A stretch of 64,000 nt of DNA, from the NCBI GenBank assembly GCA_963662525.1, contig OY759717.1, positions 744,001-808,000 on the forward strand, read 5' to 3'. Under the pieces are notes generated by a model. That model had not been told where the DNA came from. It saw only the letters and a program-made list of their open reading frames with translations, and did no database searches. Below, piece by piece: positions 27,597-36,536 of the stretch (positions within the stretch are counted from its first letter, which is position 1; each line of letters opens with the position of its first letter). The position numbers and the translations under genes were made by a program. Origin of the DNA: CAZSDU01 sp963662525 (GTDB lineage Bacteria; Bacteroidota; Bacteroidia; Bacteroidales; FEN-979).

Positions 27597-28364
27597 CTAA
27601 AAATCGACTTCCAGCAAGGTCGGACAATGATCAGAATGTTTTGCCTCCGGCATAATGGCAGCCCTTATCAACTTTGATTCCAGCGGTGGTGTGATCATCT
27701 GGTAATCTATGCGCCAGCCCAGGTTCCGGGATCTGGCACCAGCCCTGAAACTCCACCAGGTATAATTGTGAGAATCCTTATTAAATACCCGGAAAGAATC
27801 AATGAATCCGCTATCAATGAAACGGCTGAGCCATTCCCTTTCCTCGGGTAAAAAACCGGAGCTGTTGGCATTACGGATGGGATCGTGAATATCGATTGGT
27901 TTGTGGCATATATTAAAATCTCCGGTTATAATGAGGTTGGGGCGGGTTTTCCTGAGTTCTGTCATGGTTCTTAGAAAATTTTCCAGCCATACCATCTTAA
28001 AACCCTGGCGTACTTCACCGGTGGTTCCGGAAGGATGATAAACGCTCATTACTGTAATATCACCATAATGTGCCATAATGGTGCGCCCTTCATCATCGTA
28101 TTGCTGGATATTCATCCCGAAATCAACATGATCGGGTTTAACCTTGCTCAAAATCCCTACTCCGCTGTATCCCTTTTTCACCGCTGAAAACCAATAATGA
28201 TGGTATCCCATGGATTCAAATTCCTCCACAGGGATCTGGTCGGGTTGTGCTTTGGTTTCCTGAAAACAAACGATATCCGGATTCACGGCAGTGATCCATG
28301 ACGACAGTCCTTTATTCAGGGCAGAGCGGATTCCGTTAACATTATACGAGATGATTCTTTTCAT
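27597..28364 (-). CDS. xth: Exodeoxyribonuclease III
   Basis: A 255-residue endonuclease/exonuclease/phosphatase-fold enzyme. The start MKRIISYNVNGIRSAL, the metal-binding glutamate in CFQETKA, TGDFNICH and the C-terminal SDHCPTLLEVDF are all hallmarks of the ExoIII/APE1 family. It cuts DNA at abasic sites and removes 3' blocks in base excision repair in the cytoplasm. Length is typical. It is divergent from the ClC gene with 84 bases between. Confidence 0.95.
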   Translation of the reverse strand: MKRIISYNVNGIRSALNKGLSSWITAVNPDIVCFQETKAQPDQIPVEEFESMGYHHYWFSAVKKGYSGVGILSKVKPDHVDFGMNIQQYDDEGRTIMAHYGDITVMSVYHPSGTTGEVRQGFKMVWLENFLRTMTELRKTRPNLIITGDFNICHKPIDIHDPIRNANSSGFLPEEREWLSRFIDSGFIDSFRVFNKDSHNYTWWSFRAGARSRNLGWRIDYQMITPPLESKLIRAAIMPEAKHSDHCPTLLEVDF

Positions 28365-28448
28365 AATTCTTATACTTCGAAAATCAAAAGTAATAATTCA
28401 GTATAAATACAAGGAAAGTTTTTATGAAATATTACATTTGTAAACTCA

Positions 28449-30221
28449 ATGTACCCGAAATCACTTACCGGAAAACTCCTGGTATGGCGCTTACGTCATA
28501 TCCAACAAAGACAATTCGTACTGATCCTGAGTGTTATCATTGGCATCGGCAGTGGTCTTGCTGCTGTTGCACTTAAAAACACCCTGTACTATACCAACTA
28601 TTTTCTGACCAACGGATTCAGCTATCATGGAATTTATTACCTGTTTCTTGCCTTCCCCGTAATCGGAATAATTCTGACACTATTATTCATCAGGTATGTT
28701 ATCCAGGACAACATCAGCCATGGCGTTAGTAAAGTGTTATACGCCATTTCAAAAAACGGAAGCCAGATAAGACCTCATAATACCTTTTCCTCCCTGATCG
28801 CCTGTACCCTTACGCTGGGTTTTGGGGGATCTGTCGGACCCGAAGCACCGATCGTGCTTACCGGTTCAGCCATTGGATCAAACCTTTCCCGGCTTTTCCG
28901 ACTGGATTATAAAATCACTACCTTGCTTATCGCCTGTGGCGCTGCCGGAGCCATATCTGGGATCTTTGAAGCTCCGATAGCCGGAGCCATATTTGCCCTT
29001 GAAATCCTCATGCTCGACCTTACCATAACAACCATCATTCCCCTGCTTATCGCTACGGTCACCGCTTCAATCATATCCTACCTGCTGATGGGTAACGAAG
29101 TATTATTCTCCTTTACCCTGAGCAGTCCTTTTATCCTGCGCCATATACCATTTTTCCTGCTTCTCGGGATCTTCACTGGCCTGATTTCTGTATATTTCAT
29201 TCGGGGTAGCATGGCCATCGAAAAACTCTTGAAACAAGTTCCCGTTGCCGGCAGGGTAATTATAGCGGGAATATCACTGGCTGCATTGATTTTCGCTTAT
29301 CCTTCTCTGTTTGGTGAAGGATATACCGTACTTAAATCGGTAATCAGCGGTCATGGGGAAATCATCGGAAATTCAGCCCTGTTCGGGACCCTGAAAGAGA
29401 ATCACTGGGCATTCCTGCTGGTCATTTTCGGATTGATCTTAATGAAGGTAGTGGCCATGGCAATAACCCAGGGCAGTGGAGGGATTGGTGGAACGTTTGC
29501 TCCAGCCATTTTTGTGGGCGCCATCTGTGGGTATTTCTTTGCCAACCTGATGAATTCAGTCTTCGGATTCGATATCTCCCTGAGTAATTTCGCATTGGTC
29601 GGCATGGCAGGAGTCATGGCCGGAGTGATGCATGCCCCGCTTACAGCAATTTTTCTGATAGCCGAGATCACCGGGGGATACCAGTTGCTCACTCCCCTGA
29701 TCATCGTTTCTGCCATCGCTTATCTTACTTCTCACCTGTTTGAAAGTCATTCGATCTATACACGGCAGCTGGCAGCACGAAAGGAACTGATCACCCACGA
29801 TAAAGACAAAGCGGTACTTTCCTTCATGAATCCCCGCCAACTTATTGAAACCAATTTTGCCAGGGTTTCTCCGGATGCCACCCTGGGTGAACTGGTCAAA
29901 ATCGTGGCTAAAGCCTCCCGGAATGTCTTCCCGGTGGTGGATACAGATGGAAAGTTCTATGGTATCGTGATGCTCGATAACATCCGCGAAATCATGTTTG
30001 ACCAATCAATTTATGATGCCACTTTTGTTAAAGATCTTCTGTTCATCCCCGATTACTCAATCGATCCGGATGATTCCATGGATGATGTTGTACAGCTATT
30101 TCAGCAAAGCGACCGTTATAACCTACCAGTAGTCAAAGAAGGAAAATATCTGGGATTTATTTCCCGTGCAACAGTATTCTCCCAGTACCGGGAAATGCTT
30201 AGAAAATTCTCCGACGATTAA
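28449..30221 (+). CDS. ClC-family chloride channel with C-terminal CBS pair
   Basis: About ten to eleven hydrophobic helices (residues 20-430) carry ClC landmarks: GFGGSVGPEAP (124-134), GIFEAPIAGAIFALE (171-185) and GGIGGTFAPAIFVGA, followed by two CBS domains (about 455-585). Aligning by eye with the E. coli exchanger, the external gating glutamate of the GREGP motif is Val129 here, the internal glutamate is Ile186, and the GSGIP loop reads SHGVS. This suggests channel-like or otherwise uncoupled anion movement rather than Cl-/H+ exchange. The CBS pair may sense adenine nucleotides. The gene's 3' end overlaps the M16 peptidase end by 4 bases, tail to tail. Confidence 0.88.
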   Translation: MYPKSLTGKLLVWRLRHIQQRQFVLILSVIIGIGSGLAAVALKNTLYYTNYFLTNGFSYHGIYYLFLAFPVIGIILTLLFIRYVIQDNISHGVSKVLYAISKNGSQIRPHNTFSSLIACTLTLGFGGSVGPEAPIVLTGSAIGSNLSRLFRLDYKITTLLIACGAAGAISGIFEAPIAGAIFALEILMLDLTITTIIPLLIATVTASIISYLLMGNEVLFSFTLSSPFILRHIPFFLLLGIFTGLISVYFIRGSMAIEKLLKQVPVAGRVIIAGISLAALIFAYPSLFGEGYTVLKSVISGHGEIIGNSALFGTLKENHWAFLLVIFGLILMKVVAMAITQGSGGIGGTFAPAIFVGAICGYFFANLMNSVFGFDISLSNFALVGMAGVMAGVMHAPLTAIFLIAEITGGYQLLTPLIIVSAIAYLTSHLFESHSIYTRQLAARKELITHDKDKAVLSFMNPRQLIETNFARVSPDATLGELVKIVAKASRNVFPVVDTDGKFYGIVMLDNIREIMFDQSIYDATFVKDLLFIPDYSIDPDDSMDDVVQLFQQSDRYNLPVVKEGKYLGFISRATVFSQYREMLRKFSDD

Positions 30222-33130
30222 AATCCGAAAACGTCTTTCAGCTCCAATGTGTTTACCGTACCATAGGTTCTGAGGGTATTTATGTCCAGTTCTTTCTTGT
30301 TACCCAGAACCATAATGTTGAAGTTTTTATCCTTAACATATTTTTCCTGGAAGGATTTCAGATCAGCAATAGTCATGGCCGGAACTTTTTCAAAAATATC
30401 CTTGCGAATATCATAATTCAATCCCAGTCGTTTAGCACCGAGATAGCTGAACAAAATCTGAGCCTTGGTGATACGTTCGGTGCGGATCTTATTAATGATG
30501 GCCTCTTTAGCAGAATTCATAGCCTTTTCACTTTCCGGCATATTGTTGAACAATCCCATCATGGCTTTCATAGCTTCCGGAAGTTTATCGATCTGGGTAC
30601 CAATGTAAGCCATCAGATAGTAACTCTGGTCCAGGCGCTGGGGCGGACGGTAAGCAGCATACGCGCTGTATGCCAGACCTTTGGATTCACGGATCTCCTG
30701 GAAAACAACAGAATTCATGCTTCCTCCAAAATATTCGTTGAATAAACGGATCATGGGAACCAGAGTTTTATCATAGGCGATTGATTTCGAGAGCATCATG
30801 ATCTCCACCTGTTTCATATTATAATCAACCGTGAACACCTTGGAAACATCGGTAGCTTTTTGCTCGAATTTAACAGCCGGGGGAACAGGTTTCAGGCTGG
30901 CTGGCACCTTATGCTCTTTGTCTAGGATCTTGGTTAATTCTGATACCGACTCAGGACCGTAATACAGGATTTTATGCTGGTATCCTTCCAGACTCCTGAT
31001 CAGGCTTGTGATATCCTCAGCTTTCAGGGCATCAAGTTCGGCATCTGACAGAATATTAGTATAAGGCGATTTAGGTCCATAAATAGCGTAATTCGACATG
31101 GCCGAACGCAGTATGGTCTGTTTTGACAGCTTATCATCTGCTCTCCGCTTTTTAATGTCAGCCACCAGGTTGATCAGCGCTGGTTTGTTTGGCTGGGCAT
31201 CCGACAATAAACTTTCAAAAAGTGTCATCGCACGGGACATGCTTTCACTTAAACCATCTAATGATACCCAGAGTTCAAGGTCGGAACTGCTGATATTGAA
31301 AGAACATCCGAGCTTATAGAATTCTTCCTGTACCTGTTTCGGACTGTATTTCGAAGTTCCAAGATATTTCAGGTAATCAAGAGCTATGCCATATTCCCGG
31401 TTATTGTTCTGACCCATTTCAAAATGATAAATCAGTGAAAAGGTTTTTGTTTCCGAGTTGGCTTTATAAAGTACCTGAATATTGTCTTTTATGGTGAATT
31501 TCCTGATATCTTTATCGTAATCGATAAAGACCGGTTCGATTGACTGGCTGGGTTCAGACACAATCTTCTTTAAAAAATCTGATTCATCATCACGGTTCAT
31601 GACTACCGGAGTTATCTGAGGTTTCACGACCTTGGTAACCGTTTCAGGAGTCCCGTTATGCTTATATACCAAAACGAAATTATCGCCGTATGTGCGGTTC
31701 GCATAATCAACAATGTCCTTTTTTGTAATCTTTGCCAGACGCTCGAGATTTTTCACTTTTTCAACCCTCGGTATTTCCTGAATAAAACCATCAAGCATGC
31801 TGAATACCCTGCCGCTATTGGTTTCCGACGATTTGATCTCACTCAGCTTAATATCATTGATGATCGCCGGGATCAGCCAGTCAGGGAACTCACCTTTTTT
31901 CACGAGATCGATCTGTCCCAGGATCAGATCCTTCACTTCCTCCAGTGATTGTCCTTCCTTTGCCTTTCCGGAGAAAACGTTCACAGAATAATCCTTAAGA
32001 ATATAAGAAAATGCACTTGCCTCCAGAACTTTCTGAGCCTGGTTAAGGTTCAGGTCCATCAATCCTGCTGTACTGTTGCTCAGAATCATGTTAAACACGG
32101 TTACCAGGTCAGCATCTTTTGTTGCTGCTCCGCCCATGCGGTAACCGATCGTGACGGATTCAGCATCCGGGCCATTGACATTAATGATGACTGGAACTGT
32201 AATAGGTTTTTCAATAGAAGGAACATATTCTTTGACAGGTTTTTGCTGCAATTGACCGAAAGTGGCATCAATTTCCCTGATTACCTGATCGGGATTAAAA
32301 TCACCCGACATCAGAATGGCCATATTATTAGGAACATAACGGGCTGCAAAGTAATCTTTCAGGGATTTCAGGGAAGGATTTTTCAGGTGCTCCACCGTTC
32401 CTATGGTCGTTTGCGTACCATAAGTATTGGTGGGAAATAAACCGGCAAATAATGCTTCAAATATTTTATCATCGTCCGAATCGAGACTCATATTTTTTTC
32501 TTCATAAACGGTTTCAAGTTCCGTATGGAAAATCCTGAATACCGGGTCCTGGAAGCGTTCCTTCTCGATTTGCAGCCATTGTTCAACTTTATTCGACGGA
32601 ATATCATTGATATAAACCGTTTCTTCAAACGAAGTGAATGCATTGGTGCCCTTAGCGCCAATTACACTCAAGAGTTTATCATATTCGTTGGCAATGGCAA
32701 AAGTTGCTGCAATGCCCGAAATACTGTCGATCTGATGATAGATCTTTTTCCGCTCAAGCGTATCCGCGGTTTTTTTATAAACCTCAAACTTGTATTCAAT
32801 CTGGTCGAGCAGGGGTTTTTCTTTGGCAAAATCCTTGGTCCCGAACTCATCACTGCCCTTAAACATCATATGTTCCAGATAATGTGATAAACCGGTATTA
32901 TTCGTGGGGTCATTTTTACTGCCTGTCCTGACTGCAATGGCGGTCTGAATACGCGGTGCATCCTTATACACCGTAAGGAAAACTTTAAGTCCATTACTCA
33001 GGGTATAAATCCTGACCTTGATAGGGTCACCAGGCACGGTATCATACTTATAAGCCTTTTGTGCCTGAAGACTGATACTGAATAACAGTAATAAGGATAA
33101 TACTGCAAATTGCGAAATTGCTTTTTTCAT
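30218..33130 (-). CDS. M16 family zinc peptidase (pitrilysin/insulinase type), exported
   Basis: The start at 33130 (MKKAISQFAVLSLLLLFSIS) gives a clean signal peptide ending LQAQ. An upstream in-frame start at 33256 would bury it. The mature protein has the inverted zinc motif HYLEHMMFKG with the downstream glutamate in ETVYEEKNM. Two more M16 modules follow, including a C-terminal inactive half with RESKGLAYSAYAAYRPPQ. At 970 residues it has the usual duplicated clam-shell layout. It probably degrades peptides in the periplasm. A -7 box for this strand lies at 33191-33198. Confidence 0.92.
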   Translation of the reverse strand: MKKAISQFAVLSLLLLFSISLQAQKAYKYDTVPGDPIKVRIYTLSNGLKVFLTVYKDAPRIQTAIAVRTGSKNDPTNNTGLSHYLEHMMFKGSDEFGTKDFAKEKPLLDQIEYKFEVYKKTADTLERKKIYHQIDSISGIAATFAIANEYDKLLSVIGAKGTNAFTSFEETVYINDIPSNKVEQWLQIEKERFQDPVFRIFHTELETVYEEKNMSLDSDDDKIFEALFAGLFPTNTYGTQTTIGTVEHLKNPSLKSLKDYFAARYVPNNMAILMSGDFNPDQVIREIDATFGQLQQKPVKEYVPSIEKPITVPVIINVNGPDAESVTIGYRMGGAATKDADLVTVFNMILSNSTAGLMDLNLNQAQKVLEASAFSYILKDYSVNVFSGKAKEGQSLEEVKDLILGQIDLVKKGEFPDWLIPAIINDIKLSEIKSSETNSGRVFSMLDGFIQEIPRVEKVKNLERLAKITKKDIVDYANRTYGDNFVLVYKHNGTPETVTKVVKPQITPVVMNRDDESDFLKKIVSEPSQSIEPVFIDYDKDIRKFTIKDNIQVLYKANSETKTFSLIYHFEMGQNNNREYGIALDYLKYLGTSKYSPKQVQEEFYKLGCSFNISSSDLELWVSLDGLSESMSRAMTLFESLLSDAQPNKPALINLVADIKKRRADDKLSKQTILRSAMSNYAIYGPKSPYTNILSDAELDALKAEDITSLIRSLEGYQHKILYYGPESVSELTKILDKEHKVPASLKPVPPAVKFEQKATDVSKVFTVDYNMKQVEIMMLSKSIAYDKTLVPMIRLFNEYFGGSMNSVVFQEIRESKGLAYSAYAAYRPPQRLDQSYYLMAYIGTQIDKLPEAMKAMMGLFNNMPESEKAMNSAKEAIINKIRTERITKAQILFSYLGAKRLGLNYDIRKDIFEKVPAMTIADLKSFQEKYVKDKNFNIMVLGNKKELDINTLRTYGTVNTLELKDVFGF

Positions 33131-33190
33131 AAATAATTTTGTTGGGGTTTGATCCTGAAGGAATAATTGAACAGTTATGAATTTACCCTG

Positions 33191-33198
33191 CAAATATA
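33191..33198 (-). promoter_or_regulatory. Likely -7 box of the M16 peptidase gene
   Basis: Read on the minus strand this is TATATTTG, a match to TAnnTTTG, 60 bases before the preferred start codon. I see no convincing -33 element at 19-21 bases. Confidence 0.4.
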
Positions 33199-33307
33199 AT
33201 GAACTTAAGGAATCTAATAATAGAAATCCTTCTCCCGTCAGGATGCTGAATTTCAAAATAGGTCAAAGTCAATAATTAGCTATATTAGCCAAATTTATCA
33301 TTAAAAG

Positions 33308-33925
33308 ATGAGAAGACGCCTGTTTTTCAGCTTGTTTTTCAGTATTGCGTTTTATTCTTGCTATGCTCAGCAAGGTGAAGCTACCATACATTTACAATCT
33401 GATAAGTCAACTTTTACGATTCGACAAAATAAAATCTATTACATTGAGATCACGGGGAACCTGGAAAATGATTCTGTAAAATCCATAAAATCCTTAAAAG
33501 GAAAATTTATTTCCTCCTCATCCCATGAAATAATGCTGATTCCTTCACGGTCAACAATAAAGTCAATCAATAAAGATTCAATAAAGCAAAGCATAGAGAC
33601 TTTTTATCCTCTGAATACCCGGCCGGTTTCTTTCAGGTATGATGACATTTCAATGATAAGCTATCAGTCAAATTCCGCGCATAACTGTCTGGTTTCAGCA
33701 AAAATAATGACCGTAATCGGTTTACTAACGACATTTGTGGTTGCCCCGCTCGCAAGTATTGATTACCGAAACGGGTCAATAAATTCCAGGACCTACTTCA
33801 CATTTGCCGCAACCGGTCTTGGCCTGTACATCCTAAGTATTCCCCTGTTTTTGATTTCAAAAGAAAAGAAATTTCATCTGAACCTCAACGGGAACTCAAA
33901 AGAAAAGTGCTGGAAAGTAAATTGA
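33308..33925 (+). CDS. Hypothetical exported membrane protein (205 aa)
   Basis: I do not recognise a family. The N-terminus (residues 1-20, ending CYAQ) is a signal peptide. Residues about 21-120 are beta-rich with many Ser and Lys. Two hydrophobic segments near residues 130-150 (AKIMTVIGLLTTFVVAPLA) and 160-182 (ATGLGLYILSIPLFLI) look like a membrane hairpin before a basic tail. It stands between the divergent M16 gene and the transglutaminase-like gene, 74 bases before the latter. They could share a transcript. Confidence 0.65.
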   Translation: MRRRLFFSLFFSIAFYSCYAQQGEATIHLQSDKSTFTIRQNKIYYIEITGNLENDSVKSIKSLKGKFISSSSHEIMLIPSRSTIKSINKDSIKQSIETFYPLNTRPVSFRYDDISMISYQSNSAHNCLVSAKIMTVIGLLTTFVVAPLASIDYRNGSINSRTYFTFAATGLGLYILSIPLFLISKEKKFHLNLNGNSKEKCWKVN

Positions 33926-33998
33926 AATAAATCCTGAAAAATCATTATGAAGCAATATTTTCCCCTGTTTTGCGTAAGATTTATCAGCGATTGAATGC

Positions 33999-35192
33999 AT
34001 GAGTAAAACGACACAAGGTATAAGTGCAAAGTATCTTTTCCCTGGCTTTCTGCTTGTTTTAATATTAACTGGGTTTTTGAACCTCCGGGCCCAACGAACG
34101 GTCAATCCCTATGCCCTGACCGACCAGAAAGCATTGCAAATCCCTGTTTCAGCCACTTATTCAACAGATGGAATTGCTGCATATATCAATGAAAACTTTG
34201 AAACTGATGCAAACAAAATCAGGGCCGCATACACATGGATCGCCACATATATCACTTATGATGTGGATAAATTGTTTGTGGTCAGCTATGAAGAATCGCA
34301 AAGAGATAAAATAAGCCAGACCCTGAAAACAAGAAAAGGAATCTGTGAAAACTATACTGCTTTGTTCCAGGAACTCTCTGCAAAAACAGGCATCCTCTGC
34401 TATATTGTTGAAGGTTACACGAAACAGAATGGCCATATCGACCAGATTCCTCATTCCTGGTGTGCCGCTTTCATCGGAGATCACTGGTATATGTTCGACC
34501 CTACATGGGGATCGGGATATATCCAGGGAAGAAAATTTATCAGACAATTCACTACCGGGTATTTCATGGTAAAACCCGGGGATATCATTCATTCTCATAT
34601 GCCCTTTGATTATCTATGGCAATTCCTGGCTTTTCCTCTGACCAGGGATGAATTTGAAACAGGTAAAATCCTCTTACCAAAAAACGGGATTTCTTTCAAT
34701 TTTCAGGATTCCATTGCTGTGTATGAAAAACAAGATGAAAGCACTCAGGATATAGCATCTATTCGCAGGATAGAGCAAAACGGAACAAAGAATCAACTGG
34801 TGCAGGAACGCTTAAAATTTCTGCGGCAGAAACTGGAAATTGAACAACAAAATGTTACTGTCAGACAATATAATTCTTCTGTGGGAGATTATAATACCGG
34901 TATCAGCTATCTCAATGCTTTTATTCAATACCGGAATGCACAGTTTAAACCACCCCGGCCTGAAGCTGAGATCCGGGAAATGATCGGAAATGCGATCGGA
35001 AGTTTAAACAAAGGACTGGAAAAGTTGAATGAAATCAGGAATCCTGATGCAGCATCTTCAGCCAATATCGCATCCATGAAAGAAATCTGCATAGCGGCCC
35101 TTCAACAGGCCAGGGAACAACAGAACTGGTTAAATAATTATTTATGCACCCTTCTTATAAATTCCTCGATTTCAGGAACACCGCCCTGGTAA
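33999..35192 (+). CDS. Transglutaminase-like cysteine peptidase domain protein, exported
   Basis: The N-terminal hydrophobic segment (about 12-31, ending LRAQ) is a signal peptide. Residues about 55-175 form a transglutaminase-like domain with the full triad: Cys116 in RKGICENY, His152 in PHSW and Asp167 in MFDPTWGSG. The remainder (about 175-397) is mostly helical and Gln-rich (residues 245-300, likely coiled coil), of unknown role. Such domains in exported bacterial proteins usually act as peptidases or amide-bond enzymes; the substrate is unknown. The last 18 codons overlap the 3' end of gatD on the other strand by 55 bases. Confidence 0.82.
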   Translation: MSKTTQGISAKYLFPGFLLVLILTGFLNLRAQRTVNPYALTDQKALQIPVSATYSTDGIAAYINENFETDANKIRAAYTWIATYITYDVDKLFVVSYEESQRDKISQTLKTRKGICENYTALFQELSAKTGILCYIVEGYTKQNGHIDQIPHSWCAAFIGDHWYMFDPTWGSGYIQGRKFIRQFTTGYFMVKPGDIIHSHMPFDYLWQFLAFPLTRDEFETGKILLPKNGISFNFQDSIAVYEKQDESTQDIASIRRIEQNGTKNQLVQERLKFLRQKLEIEQQNVTVRQYNSSVGDYNTGISYLNAFIQYRNAQFKPPRPEAEIREMIGNAIGSLNKGLEKLNEIRNPDAASSANIASMKEICIAALQQAREQQNWLNNYLCTLLINSSISGTPPW

Positions 35193-36523
35193 ACAAGGTA
35201 GCCGTTATATGGCTCACGGCGGGTGATATCGTCATTGATGGGGGTCAGCATCAACCTTCTGACTTCTTCCGGATCACTGGTCTGACCCAGAACCCAGCCC
35301 AATTTGATATAAGCCACTTCAGGTAGCATATTCTCGGCTGGAACGATGCCTTTGGCCATCAGATCGCGGCCCGTATCATAAACAAACATATGCACATAGC
35401 CCCAGAGGGTCTGTACGGTCATATAGATATGTACCCCTTTTTTAGCAGCCCTTTCGATGGCCGGATATAAAGGTTTATTGACATGTCCCAACCCTGTTCC
35501 GGCAATGATAATGCCTTTATAGCCATTATCCACCAGGGAATCGATGATATCCGGTTGCATATTGGGATAATAATACACGATGGAAACTTTTTCCTCAAAG
35601 TACGGCTTGATGATGACATCCCGGTCCTTGCGGCGATGATTGTAAACCTGCTTCATGGGGACAACTCCTTTGCGGGTCACCGTGGCTACCGGAATATCGC
35701 CAATGGTACGGAAAGTAGAACGATAGGAAGAATGCATCTTACGTACCCGGGTTCCACGATGAAGAAATCCGTATTCATCAGAAGTGGGACCAAACATACA
35801 GATCATTACTTCGGCGATGTCGCCATGACCGGCAGCCGTGGTGGCATGCATCAGGTTGAGGGCAGCATCGGAACTCGGGCGATCGGAAGAACGCTGGGAA
35901 CCTACCAGAATAATCGGTACCGGTGAATTCTGAACCATGAAGGTCAGGGCAGCTCCGGTATGATGAAGGGTATCGGTGCCGTGCCCTACCACGATTCCGT
36001 CCACCCCATTCTCAATTTCTTTCCCGATGGTGATAGCCAGTTTCTTGTATTGCTCCGGTCCCATATTTTCACTAAAAACGGCAAAGATCTTTTCGGTGGT
36101 TAGATTACAGATACTGGCCAATTCAGGCACTGCGCCATAAAGTTCCCCTGGTGAAAATGCAGGAATAACAGCTCCGGTTCGGTAATCCAAACGGGAAGCA
36201 ATAGTTCCTCCTGTCCCGATCAACTTAACCCTGGGCAAGCCGGGAGTAACCGGGAATTCTTTTTCCGGAATCTTATAAACTGCTTTTTTATATCCCGTTT
36301 CCTTCATTCCTGTAATGGTAGCAATATCGATCCCGATATTATACCCGGTCGGAATTTTAACCACAATATGCTGGTCGTCATCATTTTCCGAACGAGGAAG
36401 CACCGTTCCCTTGAAGGAACCGCGGGTGGTGTCGATTTCGGACTGTCCCCATACCCTCACATTATATTTTTTAAGTACCTCCAAAGAGGCTCCTTTATAT
36501 CCCTGAAAAAAATCTTCTGACAT
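35138..36523 (-). CDS. gatD: Glutamyl-tRNA(Gln) amidotransferase subunit D (archaeal type)
   Basis: The preferred start is the ATG at 36523 (MSEDFFQGYKG), 13 bases after the gatE stop. A longer start at 36568 would overlap gatE. The N-terminal barrel has DQHIVVKIPTGYNIGID. The L-asparaginase-type domain has the catalytic threonine in LIGTGGTIASRLDYRTGAV and the second in VVGHGTDTLHHT. GatD releases ammonia from glutamine for GatE, which amidates Glu-tRNA(Gln). The length (461 aa) and GatE partner exclude a plain asparaginase. GatDE was described as an archaeal system, so this pair is unusual here. Confidence 0.92.
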   Translation of the reverse strand: MSEDFFQGYKGASLEVLKKYNVRVWGQSEIDTTRGSFKGTVLPRSENDDDQHIVVKIPTGYNIGIDIATITGMKETGYKKAVYKIPEKEFPVTPGLPRVKLIGTGGTIASRLDYRTGAVIPAFSPGELYGAVPELASICNLTTEKIFAVFSENMGPEQYKKLAITIGKEIENGVDGIVVGHGTDTLHHTGAALTFMVQNSPVPIILVGSQRSSDRPSSDAALNLMHATTAAGHGDIAEVMICMFGPTSDEYGFLHRGTRVRKMHSSYRSTFRTIGDIPVATVTRKGVVPMKQVYNHRRKDRDVIIKPYFEEKVSIVYYYPNMQPDIIDSLVDNGYKGIIIAGTGLGHVNKPLYPAIERAAKKGVHIYMTVQTLWGYVHMFVYDTGRDLMAKGIVPAENMLPEVAYIKLGWVLGQTSDPEEVRRLMLTPINDDITRREPYNGYLVYQGGVPEIEEFIRRVHK

Positions 36524-36536
36524 CTCGTTCTTGCTT

